From positions 434,001 through 498,000 of the forward strand of contig CM057150.1 of the NCBI GenBank assembly GCA_029964075.1: 64,000 nt of DNA, written 5' to 3'. Of the stretch, positions 1 to 20,640 are shown piece by piece. The notes beneath the pieces are model-generated. The model was not told the origin of the DNA. It was given only the letters and a program-made list of their open reading frames with translations, and did not search any database. Each line of letters begins with the position of its first letter. Position 1 is the stretch's first letter. Source of the DNA: Patiria pectinifera (Eukaryota > Echinodermata > Asteroidea > Valvatida > Asterinidae). The position numbers were made by a program, and so were the translations under genes.

Positions 1-1180
1 TTTGGCAAGCTGTGTACATTATGTTGTAGGCGCATGCATACTGTATGTGTGCTGATCGCATCTTAACGGAGCACACTATTCCTACTGCCACAATCTCTGA
101 TGAGGAACAATCGGACAGAATTGATTGACCCCAGTATTCCCAAACCATTGTACACTGCCAAGCCATGATTTGTCAGACTTCCATTGTTGGTAACCACTGG
201 GTTTTATTTACTTTCTTGCAGTGTCTACTGTCTGGTTGTCATCTTCATGCCATATTAGTTTCCACAGTGTGGAAGAGTTGGTGCCTGACTATTTGTCCAT
301 TGTCTGTTGTGCAGTGGGTTGTGTAATGGGCATCACATGGCCTTCCTGTTAGTCTGTGTGACATCAATGTGACCTGACCTTACTCAATCTAGTCCTCTTA
401 CTCTTGTAGTTTTTTATCCTTTGTGCAAATAAAATAGAAATCCTGGAGGTCATGCATTAAGTGTTTGCTTTGGAATCACAGCTTTAGTTCATCATTGCTA
501 TCGATTGTTAGTCCTATTTAGGTCCATAGTCCTGCAGGTTACCATGGCAATAAAATGCAGAAGCTTGAAATTGTCTTCATTCTGTCAAGTCCAATGTACA
601 CACTGGCGAAAGCATAGGATAATAAGCTGTGTGAACTGAGCAAATATTACAAACAGTTCTTATAAATTGATGCATATCACAAAGAGGAATATCCTGTATG
701 CATTGCAGTCACAGTTTTCAAGAAAAAAATAGTTGTACACTGTACATGTACCGATGTAGCGTGAATTTACGTTTCTATGAAATTCGGACTCATTGGTAAT
801 ACCGCGCATGCGTAAGTATGGTAATTAGGAAAGTGACCGTTTTCATGTGACACCGGTACATACATGTACGCGTGTTCAAAAACAGGAACTTTGTTGAGAA
901 AAAGGATGATTTATGAGATCAGATCTGTGCCAAGATTTAATGCGTAAAGTCAAATTACTCACTAATTGTAAATTCTGCTAATGATGACGTGACATTGTAT
1001 GTATGGTACTTCAGCGCTTATTTTTATTTAAGTAAGTTTTCTGTTTTCATACATGTGCGTACACATGAGTTTGATCGTTGTCTTGAAGTCCAGAGTAGTT
1101 TAAGATTTTTTACATTGTTAAGAACGTCTAGACTGCTAGGATGTGTTTTTATATGATGGACTGACAGTATTTTCATGTAG
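1..1180. other. Non-coding left edge, nothing recognised
   Basis: I see no exon with protein-like codon content on either strand and no RNA gene. The stretch is AT-rich with scattered TACATGTA-type words. It may be intron 1 of GSK3, whose first coding exon is not seen in the window, or DNA of an upstream gene. Confidence 0.5.
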
Positions 1181-1189
1181 AAAAATGAA

Positions 1190-1560
1190 ATCATTGGATG
1201 GCTGGTGCGTTTTTTTTAATCCTAACGTACCTGAATCCATCAAAATCCACACCCCTGTTTTGAAGGATTTCGGCGGAATCAGGATACCTCCATATTGAAA
1301 AGTTGGAGGATTTTGATGGATTTTGGACAGTAAGCCTAGCGGTACTGCAGGATTTTGATGGATTCAGGATACAGTACCTCCATATTGAGCAGTTGGGGGA
1401 CTTTAATGGATTCAGGATCCCCACAGATTTACTCCCGGCTAACTGGTGGATTCTGATGGACTCACCACCAACCAACATTTTATTGCATGGCAAAATTGAT
1501 GGATTTTGGCGGATTCAGGATACTTTCTAGTAAAAATACCCAAGGGGTTAGGGTAAAAAA
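1190..1560. repeat. Dispersed repeat with GGATTTTGATGGATTCAGG-type subrepeats
   Basis: The motif GATTTTGATGGATTCAGGATA or close variants occurs about five times here (near 1262, 1310, 1350, 1410 and 1495), with one inverted copy near 1232 and a shared phrase CTCCATATTGA. A related motif in the opposite orientation (AATCCTGCAAAATCCTCC) fills 37000-37430, and another appears near 55610. GGTTAGGGT lies at the right edge here and similar words bound the 37-kb element, so these look like members of one dispersed family. Short open frames across it are repeat translations, not genes. Confidence 0.6.
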
Positions 1561-1564
1561 AACC

Positions 1565-4500
1565 CAAAAAAACCAAAAAAAAAACCGAGTAGACAGTTCC
1601 TTGTCCATAAAAGGACTTGTAAAGAAGCACACCTTAGTCTGTTGCTACATTTGTCCGTTGTGCATCATATTTTATTCATCATGTTTTCTGCATCATATTT
1701 TACACTCTTGCATGCTTGAAAATCATTCAAATAACAATTCTCAACTTCAATAATTTGTATCGGAGTGATTATTAAATGCTTGCATGTTTAATTTTGAATC
1801 CTTTCTCAGCAAGTTGAAAAGATGAGTCATTATAATTGAATGCCGTTTGTGTACATGTTGAATCAATGCCTTGCCTGATTGTTTTCAATATTATAACAAC
1901 GTTCTATTGGTAAGCCTAAGTAACAAAAGTTTTATAATTCAGGTGTTTTTTTATGTGGTTGGCATTATTGCAGAAGACAGAGTTATCAAGAATACAATTT
2001 ATGTCATCGCTGAAAGTCAAAGCAGCTTAATTAATATCTGAACTTGCTGGCTAATTCTTTGCCTTACATGAAAGCAAGATGCACCATTTACTTCAACTTT
2101 TATTTATTATTTAAGTTAATTTTTTTAATTTTATTATTTTTTACTTACCATTGTTCCCATAAGCTACATGTAGACATTGTGAAATGAGCTATTTTTCAAA
2201 CCCATGGCCGGCCTTTTTCTTCCCCCTTCCAAACAGCTTGACGAGCATTAACACACCCACCTGCCTGGAGTTGAGTTAACTCTTTATAAAGGGGGGCAGC
2301 AGAGTGGCATAGTATCGACCACCTCCAAACTGCTCACTATACAAGCGTGCACTGCACGCCATGGCAGCTTTGCACATGCCTCATAACCGACGATCCATAG
2401 GTTCGTATTACTTAAACACCACCAACCCCGTCAAACCTCCACCCCCTTCACCCCCCTCACCCACCGAACGAAACAATGCACTTGCCTTAGTATGCTGTGG
2501 TTTGTACTGCACTGCACTGGGTGCTGGTTTTTCTGTTGGGTTTTTCTTTACTAGTTTTATGACGGTACTGCACTGCTTATAACCATTTTAACTCATTGCA
2601 GGGTTCCTGCCACTTCATGGGGAAAAGAACCTAAAGAGAGAAATTGTGAAAATGCTCCTGACCTAAAGTAATACAGGAAATCATGTAAAAATAATGGACA
2701 CACATGTATGGAGAAACAAAAATTGAAAAAGAAGATGTTGATGTAGATGTGTAACTTGAGGGGTAGAGGGATCTGTACACCGAGACCATATACATGTACA
2801 TGTATGCAGGAAGCCTTAGCAGTGTGGAAGCATTGGATGTTGGATGGTCATTTGAAATGGAATTTTAAGGGTTTTTTCCCTTCAAATGAGCACTTTGTGA
2901 CAGGAGCCCTGTAATCATGTTATTGCACATTCCAGTAGTACCGGTATAGAACGCACCATCAATGTTTTTGCTGGTAGTTTGTTTCAAATGCTAATTAATT
3001 TTAATAACATGAATGTCAATAATGTTAACCCTACTCACCTATTAATGCCAGTTAATGTCTTGAATACTAAAATAAAGGACATACTATGAACTGTAACAGC
3101 CATTTTGATTTCATAGTTTATGCTTGACACACTTAATTTTCGCAATAACGACTTCTCCCAAAGCCAGTGACCTCAAGTTCACTCTGCTACATGTACATGT
3201 ATATCTTTAGGTTGTACAATGCTTGCACACATGCTGCACGTGTTATTAAATTTGAGCTGCACATAATGCATTTTGGTAGGAGGTTTGAGGATCGCATGAT
3301 CCATACATGTACCGGTATGTATTTGCCTTACACAATGTACGTGTATCTCAGCAGTGTTTCTTATTGTTTCCATAAGAAAAAATGGGAGTTCACAGAGAGT
3401 TGGTACCCTGTACATTGTGGTTATAATAGCATTTGTATTAGATTTTTAAATTTGTGTCGCAACGTGTCATTTGCATTGCAATTTCTGAAGTTGTTCAAAG
3501 GCTGTTACCACAAGAAAATCAAAACTGGATTTGAAAACAACAGATTTTCCCTGTAAGTGTCAAAGTCTATAGAGTGAGGAATGCTTTACAAACACGCTAA
3601 ATATTTTTCCCAAGTTTGTAAAAAAAAAAAAAAGATACGTACTTAGTACATGTATTCAGTGATAAGTTGCTGACAGCTGATTGGTTGAAAGTGTACAATT
3701 TGCATGTGTTGACAACTTCCTATTGGGCCAAGAAAAAAGTACCTTCAATATTGAAAAAAAAGTGCTGCGTACCGGTACCGGTACGTTCGAAAGTTTGGGG
3801 TGGAACATGATATTCAATTGTTGTAGTGTAGATAAACTATGTGTATAATGGTTGACACGATAATTTGTATGTTATTGTTATGGTACATGTGCAGTAGATA
3901 GACAAAATGTGGTACTGGTTCTTGTGTGTAGTACACAGTAGTTTTAGATTAATTAATGTGTAACCATAGTAACTGGTATTGTAGTTACTGAGATGGTGAT
4001 GGGCTGTGCAATTTCCATTAGTATCTCTTCATGTACAGTTTCTGCTGTTATTTGTTGTAATTGCTGTACAGTAGAATGTGAAGTGATTTTATTTGTGGGA
4101 TACATCTATGGTAGATACTGGCACACTATTTCCATTTTCCAACTATCTTTTAAATACATTTATGTACAAATGGTAAGTTCAAGTAAGGGAAGGTAAGTTT
4201 CAGCAATTTATTTTACATTTTTGTGAAAAGTATACAAATAATGAATGTTTATGAGTGCAATGGTGAAAATATGAGTTGAAATATTGAACATTTCATCTTT
4301 CAACTCATCAATGCGTGAATGCAAAACATTCATTTGCTTTGTATTCAAGTGGATTTTTGTCATTCGATTGGAGAATGAAACTTTAAGAACCAACAGAACT
4401 CACAAAATTGTATCATATCCACTTCTTTTGTTCAGCTTGTTCAAGGCTAACAAAGGATAAAAATTCATATCATTTACAATAATGAAAATTAACATTAAAA

Positions 4501-7500
4501 TAACTAGTGCAAAAAAATCAACAAGGCAACTGCATCGACTTCAAAGGCAAAACACATGATATGGTCTAAGTAGCGCAAAGATTGTACCAAGTATAGTGCC
4601 GGGGTCGCTGCGGGTCTTAGGCCAAAATAAAAAAAAAACAAGCTCAGTGTCCTGCCTTTTTGAAAAAAAAGGAAGCAGGAGGCCCTTTTTTCCCCCTCTA
4701 AAATGGCCGCCCAACCGGGCTATTTTTTTCAAGGTGGCTGCCAGTGTTTTTAAATTGCCGCCATTGGACTCAGGAAATGACCAGCTTTAATTATATACAT
4801 GTACATGTAGTATGCAACAGTTAAAAAGGCCAAAATGATTTCCCTGTTGAAAATTTATCATTTTTTTTTTTTTTGTAAAAAAAAAAGGAAAAAAAGGGAG
4901 GCGGCCTCCAAATAGGAAGCGCCCGGGACGCTAAACATGTTAGCGTACATGCAACGTGCAATAGATCAAAAGGGATGGGACTAAAATGCAAGGTGTATGC
5001 AAATTAATGACGTAGGCTGTGCAATGGGTCGAATAATGAATGCAAGACCTTGAAATGCTACGTAACATACTTGTAACATCTAACTTTTGGGGTACACACT
5101 TTGTGACAAAGATGCATACAACTGTACCGGTACATAGCGCAATGTACCAGTGTGTATTGCAATCATGTGCAATACAGGTCTGCAATGTACAGGTATGAAC
5201 GAGCATGACCTGCTTGATGCATGCCCTCATTACTATTCATGAAGCATGAATAGATCAGAGTACTGAAGTCTGACATCAGCTGTTTTTGTTCTGGTTCACG
5301 CGCTGAGTTCGCTTGCTGATGTCTTCACATGCTTAATAAGCTACCGGTATGTGTGTGAACCAGAATACACAGCACACTTCGGTACGCTACGGTGGCTGCC
5401 ATCTTGGATATTAAGCTTTCAGTGCTGGCAACCAATTCAGAACCTTTTGTATTGTAGAACATACTGCATGGTAGGGTTAATGATGAATGGATGGTAAGGG
5501 TAATGATGCAGAAAAAGCACGCAAGTTGCATAAAAGCAGGCAAGGTGCATGGCCACAATATCTGAACAATGCATGCAGACACTCTGCAATTACGTGTAAC
5601 AGTGTGTAAACTTCCGTGTACCATTGATATGGATCATTTGAACTCCCCTGATCATCTTGTAATCCACTTGGCTGTTTCCTCTCATAATGTCTATGACCAG
5701 ACTGACCTTCATCAACCTGCTCATTCCAGTCCAAAAATTATCATTCAAAGAAGGAAGTAACAGTGAAATTGTTACATACATGTATCAACTTGTTAAGAAT
5801 CAACTCTTCACTGAACATTCTCACAGATGCTTCAGAATCAAAAAGAAAATCTAAATTTTGAACATAGATTATTTCTTAGCAATTGATGATCCAAGTTGCT
5901 AATGGGTTATTCAGGAATCCTCCCATATTAATACAATTTTTCACACTCCTTGGTGGTTCGTCGTCTACCAAGAATGATATTTTGTAACATAAAATGGGAT
6001 GCCTGGCTTGCTTTCAATCCTCAGTATGTATACATGTTTTATGTACATGTACATGAATTACAAACACGCACATGTTTGTACTGCTGGATCATGTTCAATT
6101 TACTCTACACATTGGGTAAAAGTTTGCTCTTCACTTGACATCAACATTGTGATGACTGTGACCCATTTACATGTAATTTGGGCCATTATGGCATCTTATA
6201 GAGAACCTCTAACCACCACCCCAAAAAAAACATTTTCACTCTGAACACGCAACTGAAAAGAAACCTGATAATTGAAATGAAACAATATAGGCCTATTTTT
6301 TTTTCAAGTAGGAAATTATGCCCAAGATGTTTCATTGTTGGCATGTCGTTACATGTACTCTAGAAGAATGGAAATTGCTGTGGACGTTGTTCGATTCTTC
6401 AATGTAATTTATGCATTGTCTTCATTTAGTTACATGTATCTATAGTGCATCTAGTTTTTTGAAAAATATAATTCCTAAAACTATAGGCCTAGTTGGTAAT
6501 AGAAATGGCAACACCGTTTTACAAGTTTAATCAATTTGAACACAAAAAACCCGCACTGTCGTGAGCTATTAAAACATGGATTTTTATGTTAAATCCTATA
6601 ACTGCTAGAGAATTGGTTGAATATTAAAGTATCTGCAAATATTTTTTTCTTTCCAAATTTCAATCATTTGGTTAAATTTGCATAATTTACATGTTGTACA
6701 TCACTTACTTCAGCATATTGTACGTGTACATTGTACAATGTACTCTTGAATTCTGTATCTGAAAACTTGATTGAAGAACTGTCAAATTTGCAGGCCAGCA
6801 CTCACATTGAAACCAAATCGTTGAAATATTTATGGATGATTAATTGTGACCTGACAGTAAATCCATCGTCAATTGGAATCAGAGTGCAAGCTATAGGATC
6901 TTGTCCGCAGTACTACAGTTTGTTATTCTTGGGATTTGTAACGGTTGGCTTGACAAAGCCACAGCCTGGTAGCGTTTATGGGTTTAGTTGAGGCCACATG
7001 CAGGAAAACATGTAGTCACTGATTTTCAACTGCGCATGTTAAAATGTGTTCGGTGATTTTATATTTCTCCATTGGTGAACTGTATAAATGTGAACATGTA
7101 AAGATTAGGCTGAGTAAAAAAAAAGGAAGTACTGTACATGTACATGTACATGTAGTTTCTCCTCTGGGTAAGGAGGCAGCCGGGAAAACAGGAAGCGGGT
7201 GGAGACGAGAAATTGGTTTTTAATATTTTTTTTATTAAATAAAAAGTTGTACTTGGCCTTGCATCTCTCAGGTAGATTCTTATCTGTTATCCACTCTCAG
7301 TCCCTGTTTTTTTATTACTTGTAAAAAATATTGAAACAAAACAAGCAAAGAAGTACACCTCAGATTCTTATAAAAGGAAGACTTTAGTAAGATTTTGATT
7401 GATTCATAGTGTCAATAGGACAATTATCAAGATCTTCAACATTCAAACAAGTCAATAGGAATTTTCTAATCAAACACACACAGAGCAATCAACATGCCAG

Positions 7501-7700
7501 TGTAATCCCTTTAAACCAGTTTGCCATCCTCTGTCATGTTCAATGACAGCAGTGTATTGTGTTACATGTTTAGCAAGCATCCCACTGATCTGCCATTTAC
7601 CAACTCTGCCTTCAGATTGACATGCTTTACATTCCGCTATGGATTTACATCTTAGCACTGACACTGTTTTATATGGACCTCACTACCTCACTATCTTAGT
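1565..7700. other. Non-coding stretch, probable GSK3 intron 1 or upstream DNA
   Basis: There is no recognisable exon. The sequence holds many TACATGTA and ACCGGTA palindromic words, short A and T runs (for example 3619-3633 and 4860-4874) and no clear transposon. One short open frame at 2361-2582 with a TATA-like box upstream is treated as a finding, not a gene. The region ends at an inverted-repeat element starting at 7717. Confidence 0.45.
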
Positions 7701-7716
7701 AATAGAACTAATTTAC

Positions 7717-8050
7717 ATAACCGACATACAAATCCTTGTCATTTGATTGGTGGAACTCACATCACGTGACATTCGTTATTGCTCCCATTCACGCCGCGTC
7801 TCAAAAAGTACTATCTGCCCATGGGGAATGGGAAATACTGTTTAACAGTTACGACCATGACGCGGTATTTGTGTGCAAATGCATGCTGGTATGCGCGTTC
7901 AGCGTAGCGCATATTGTTCCAAAGAGCCAGCGCTACAGCGTTGGGTTCAAACATTTTTGTGAAGGGGTGGTTTGGAAGAGAGAAATACATTTTCTCCAGT
8001 TTTGTATGGAAATAAAATATCAAATGACAAGGATCTATATGTCAGTTATA
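7717..8050. mobile_element. MITE-like element with about 30-bp terminal inverted repeats
   Basis: The left end at 7717-7747 (ATAACCGACATACAAATCC..) matches the reverse complement of 8019-8050 with few mismatches; both contain CCTTGTCATTTGAT. About 270 bp lies between and no transposase frame is present. It is a non-autonomous DNA transposon by structure. The superfamily is not assignable because no convincing target duplication is visible. Confidence 0.65.
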
Positions 8051-8054
8051 TAAA

Positions 8055-8218
8055 ACAAATATTGAGTGGCTTTAAATTGTGAAATGGGAGGAATAGTATC
8101 GCTCGGTAAAATCTGGACTTTTCCAGTTCACTCGGCTTCGCCTCGTGAAATGGAAAAGTCCAGATTTTACCTTGTGATAATATTCCTCCCATTCCACGCT
8201 GAGCCACTCAATATTTGT
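8055..8218. mobile_element. Foldback hairpin element
   Basis: The sequence ACAAATATTGAGTGGCT at the left end is inverted at the right end (AGCCACTCAATATTTGT). The arms continue inward through GGGAGGAATA/TATTCCTCCC and TAAAATCTGGACTTTTCCA, leaving a short loop around 8132-8145. Arms are about 75 bp. It lies directly next to the 7717-8050 element, so the two may be nested or form one composite. Confidence 0.7.
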
Positions 8219-8219
8219 A

Positions 8220-11200
8220 AACTATTATAATGATATTGTTGTCAGAAAACTGACCATGTTGATGGTTGTACAACATCACAGAAGAAATATATCTTAGAAA
8301 ACTTCATGTACTTATGTAAAATCAATGCTGCAATTCTACAAAGGAAAAAAATCACCGTACATGTACCGGGTACATGTACATGTACTTGTATGAAGGAAAT
8401 TATTATAATCAGATGTGCATACATTAATTAAATTAATGATACAATAAAGATTACTGTCTGCATACATGTAATATGAATAAATGCACATACATGTTTATCA
8501 CAAATAACAAATTTATACAAAATTCAAAGCATACAGGACCCGACGACTTACACTAAGCATTGTGTGGTAAGGAAACTGCTGTGTGCCTTTTTTTTTAGTA
8601 TATTATTAGTTAGTGTTTATATAAGAAATTATTTAAAGAACCATGCCTGTGTATAATACATTTGACTGTACTATTGATATCATTTCATTACTCTCTCTAT
8701 ATAGTGACATTTAGATCAATAGTCTTCAGGTTTGTTTTGGTAAAAATGCCACTATCATGTACATGTGTACATGTGTACATGGAGAGAGAGAGAGAGAGAT
8801 GTTGTTTACTGAATGGTTCACTGATGTCCTTAAGGAACAGAATATGGATGTGTGGCTTTAGCCAGAGGATTATACATGGGATATCCTGAGGTGAGAAAGA
8901 AGACACGGGGTTATTTTAAGGATCAGCTTGAAGACAGGTGTGGATAAGCACAAAACAAGTCATTGATCAGAGGTACACATGCTGAGTGTGTATTTTTTAG
9001 GGTTTTCCCCACAATATTGTCTACCCTACATGTATGTTTATACCGGTATTTTGTCAACATGGGTCCACTGTGATTTATATCATTCACACCAGTTTGTGTG
9101 TATGCGGGTCAACTGTAGATTTGGGATTTTACCTGTGTAGTAGAGTTTTAGACCTACCGGTACTGTAACTAGTTGTACATGTACCGGTAGCTGTGTAACA
9201 TTCAGTGTCTCTGAACTTTACCTGAGTCTACATTGTAACTGGGAGATACCGGTAGGGCCTTCTGAATACACCTTCAAGCAATCAAAGGCAGGTGTACATG
9301 TACAAGCAATCAAGCATGTACAGAAAATACAAGTAATCGTTGTCAAACAGTAACAGTTGAAATGAAAAATTGTCATTTAGTCATACACACAATGAAATTC
9401 ATTACACGGACACCACAATGTGTGTACACGGTTGTTCATGTAAATACAAAAAAAAGTACACAATGCAACAAAGATGTGCGTATTGTTGCAAACATGTACC
9501 GGTATGAGGGTATTCAGTTCTGTTTGAGATCACTCATTTCTGTACATTCTACATATACATGTACATGCATGTACATTGAATAAGTCTGTGATTAAAAGGT
9601 CATAACTTTTCTTTGGCATACATGTACAATGTACACATGTACGTACCGGTATGTAGTGTAATTAATATGTGTACTCCAAAATGTGGTAAATAAGAGCACT
9701 GCTAAGCCTGTGTGTCAAGGTCAGTGTGACTACTGCAACAGTGCAAGTCTGTGCACAATCAAACCTACATTTGTACGTGAAGAGGTGAGCCATTTGAACT
9801 GTGAAATATGGCTTCCATAAGTTCAAGTTGGGGTCATGCATCACGCAGTGAAGTTCATATCCATTGGCAGTGTATGCAGGCCATTCTGCTAAAGAGTTTG
9901 TTAACCTTTCTGCCAACATGGTTTCAATGTGTACATCCATGTGTACGATGGGCAGGTTCGAAATGCATCGTGATGTGATTATGTGTGGCACCTTGGTACG
10001 TATACATGTACATTGTTGCATGTATGCACATTTTGTGACTTGGCATTGAGCTGATGTCAAGGTTGCTTTGTTGTTGCTAATACAAATGATACAATGTGCA
10101 AATGTGTACAAATCTAGTTTTCACTGTACATTTTGTGTAAATGTACATGTAGGTACATCAGTTATCACGGTTTGAGCCTACAAATCATACCAAAGAGTCC
10201 AAGATTACTAAGAAACATCTAATATTGACACAACAGAGTACAGTGTATAAATCTAGCATACTCAACATGTACTTGGTACTGGTACATATCACTTCAAAAC
10301 GTTAATAAAAACGGAAGAAAAACATGGGATTTGAACATTATGACATAAAAGGGTCTATCCTTTAGGCCTACATGTATCTGTCAAATTTTAACAATTCCCA
10401 ACTCATTGACAATTTACATGTTCAGGGTGGTTAAATGTGCTTGGCATTGGACATTTGTCACTACATTGTCATCACTCAAGAAAAATATAAAACGCATCTG
10501 TCTGTGATGAATGCAAAAATGTGCATTTGGGAAAGATGATGAAGTACATACATACCGTACATGTACATGTACCGTAATACACACATTAAAAAATATACAT
10601 GTACGTGTACAGTCTGCATACGTGCTTTGTATACATGTACACTTTAACTGTACACACACAGTTGTACCATACGTATACCCGTGTATTATATTATACATGT
10701 ATTCAGTTATGTATGGTGGTGTGAGGTCATGTTCACAATAATTGTATAACCCAATTAAGTTGACCCTATAGTGTTGTCAACTTATGCTGTAGGAATTAAT
10801 TAGTGCCTGCCTGCTGTGCTGCCTGCATTGCTGCCTGCATTGCATCAATGTGGATTTTACATACGTAATGGGTCATATCAGAGTACAGGTACATGTACAT
10901 GTACATGTTCCATTACATTGTATGTAGCTGGGTACATGTGTGATGTACATGTACAATAAAAAACCTGAACGTGTGTTGTATTGTTGATTATTTTCATTGA
11001 GATATGGGGATTCCTTTTGGTACATGTACACGTACTCTTTGTATTACTATGTCAGTGATAACATAAAGTACCGGCACATGTACACGTACATGTAAGTATA
11101 ATACATTCAAACCTTTGTTACTCATTAAAGATCAATAATTCAGTGTTAAAGAAACTAAATGTTTGCTGATCTTAATCGAGATAAAAGTGTGTGAATAATT

Positions 11201-11760
11201 TGCTTGAGTACATGTCAACACACAAACACGTAAGCATATACCGGTACATGTACATTTTCTCAGTCTGTTTACAACATTTCAGGCTTCAGAATGCCTTGTT
11301 CTGATCTACATGTATGGTACAAGGTTATCACTGCTTTAGAGGCAACACTAAGGTTTTGTCCTTAAATGTTTTCTCCCTCTCTCAGCCTGGAGCCTTGACT
11401 GTTATGTAATCTGTAATCACTGCAAGCAAATCATTTACAGTACATGTACTGTGATGTACATGTACATGTACTTGCACTATTTCCATACAAGGACATAGTT
11501 TGCTCTCACCAAACATTTGTTCGTTCCCGGTGGAAAAACGGGGGTTTTTTTTACTGTCTCTGACAACAAAATATATTTGATAAAATTGATGTCAAAACAA
11601 AATTTCACCAGCAAAAATTTCACTTGTTGTTATGATTTTAAAAATGATGGGCCTATTCTTCTTGATTCTTGTCTCATTCTCATTTGGGCCAAAATTTTAC
11701 TTAGGCTAGGACAAACAAAGCTGATCAACCTTCAAGTCCCTGTCTTATGTTGCATCCAAA
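8220..11760. other. Non-coding, dense in TACATGTA and ACCGGTA words
   Basis: No exon was recognised. Self-complementary words TACATGTA/GTACATGTAC and TACCGGTA recur every few hundred bases (for example near 8355, 9175, 9290, 9550, 10005, 10140, 10557, 10890, 11080, 11450). A GA microsatellite lies at about 8781-8799. Likely intronic. Confidence 0.5.
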
Positions 11761-12568
11761 TTGTACTTGACTATGGCCGGCAGTACACACCTGTCTATGG
11801 GTAATGGCTTCAGCCACTTCCATAGAGTGCATGTGTAGTGGCAAGCCATAGCCAAGAAGATTGTACTTGACTATGGCCGGCAGTACCGGTACACACCTGT
11901 CTATGGGTAATGGCTTCAGCCACTTCCATAGAGTGCATGTGTAATTGCGAGCCATAGCCAAGAAGATTGTACTTGACTATGGCTGGCAGTAACGCACATG
12001 TCTATGTGTAATGGCTTCAGCCACTTCCATAGAGTGCATGTGTAATTGCAAGCCATAGCCATGAAGATTGTACTTGACTATGGCTAGCAGTACACACCTG
12101 TCTATGGGTAATGGCTTCAGCCACTTCCATAGAGTGCATGTGTAATTGTAAGCCATAGCCAAGAAGATTGTACTTGACTATGGCCGGCAGTACACACCTG
12201 TCTATGGGTAATGGCTTCAGCCACTTCCATAGAGCGCATGTGTAATTGCAAGCCATAGCCAAGAAGATTGTACTTGACTATGGCTAGCAGTAACGCACCT
12301 GTCTATGGGTAATGGCTTCAGCCACTTCCATAGAGTGCATGTGTAATTGCAAGCCATAGCCAAGAAGATTGTACTTGACTATGGCCGGCAGTACACACCT
12401 GTCTATGGGTAATGGCTTCAGCCACTTCCATAGAGTGCATGTGTAATTGCAAGCCATAGCCAAGAAGATTGTACTTGACTATGGCTGGCAGTACACACCT
12501 GTCTATGGGTAATGGCTTCAGCCACTTCCACAGAGTGCATGTGTAATTGCAAGCCATAGCCAAGAAGA
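11761..12568. repeat. Tandem array, 8 copies of a ~100-bp unit
   Basis: Units start at TTGTACTTGACTATGG at 11761, 11861, 11967, 12068, 12168, 12268, 12369 and 12469, so the period is 100-101 bp, with one 106-bp unit that carries an extra CCGGTA. Each unit contains CTATGG..TAATGGCTT and, later, AAGCCATAGCC, which can pair as a hairpin. Copies are over 90% alike by eye. The array ends about 110 bp before the acceptor of GSK3 exon A. Unlike the two other GSK3 arrays it contains no recognisable exon sequence. Open frames within it are repeat translations. Confidence 0.92.
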
Positions 12569-12679
12569 TTGGACGCAGCCTCAGCCAGTGTTTGCATTCA
12601 AACAAGATTAGTTTCCAATTGGATCAAGATTGCTATTTGTTTCATGTATTTAATGAAATGTCTTTTTCTTCTCAATCAG

Positions 12680-19984
<7,305 letters not shown>

Positions 19985-20640
19985 ACCAACTCCGCCCCCT
20001 AAGTAGTGACCTCTCCAAGCACCCTAAGGTACACTTGTAGCACAAAGCAGGGGGTTTAGATATTCTGGGTTCATTTGTGTACTGTCTGATGTTGAAGGAA
20101 TGTACATGGGAAATTAGTTACTGCAGGAATTTACCAGTTTATCTTGTGATAAACCATGGTTTAAAAACAACTAGCCAAATTGAATGTCATCAGGTTGTAT
20201 TTGCCCTGCTGTTTAAACTTCAGTGTTGACTGTTTGCAGGTTAATCTGGTGTAATATTTAATCCATCAATCACTTCAACATCAGATAGTGTACAGAGGAT
20301 GGAACTCCCTGTAACTTAAGTATTTCAGTATGTGTACAAATCAGATAATTAAGGAATCCTTGTAAAATATTCCCTGTTGTTATATACAAAGTCTCATATT
20401 AATGATGGGGCTAAAAATAGGTGTCAATAATCATCCAAGAATCATATCTTAATTTATTGCTCAAAATGTGGCTTTTGTTTTTTTAGAATATCCTGCTTCC
20501 AGTCTACGATTGTGGGTCATGTGGCATGCAGAGAAATGCTGCCACAATGAGTTATAAAAAAAACAAATGAAGGAAAACTGAAAATATGATCCAACTTTCA
20601 TCAGTTGTCGCTGAATAAAATTGACTCTTTTGACCTTCTG
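19985..20640 (+). other. GSK3 3'UTR with candidate polyadenylation signal
   Basis: After the TAA at 19982-19984 the first AATAAA on the + strand that I find is at 20614-20619, followed within 40 bases by a GT-rich stretch (TGTGTTTTTGG). This is a plausible cleavage site. A second AATAAA lies near 21645. The UTR end is inferred, not proven. Confidence 0.45.

Noticed and set aside
11725-12605. Several minus-strand frames with [18 protein letters not shown] repeats
   Set aside because: Translations of the 100-bp array; no protein family and no exon structure.
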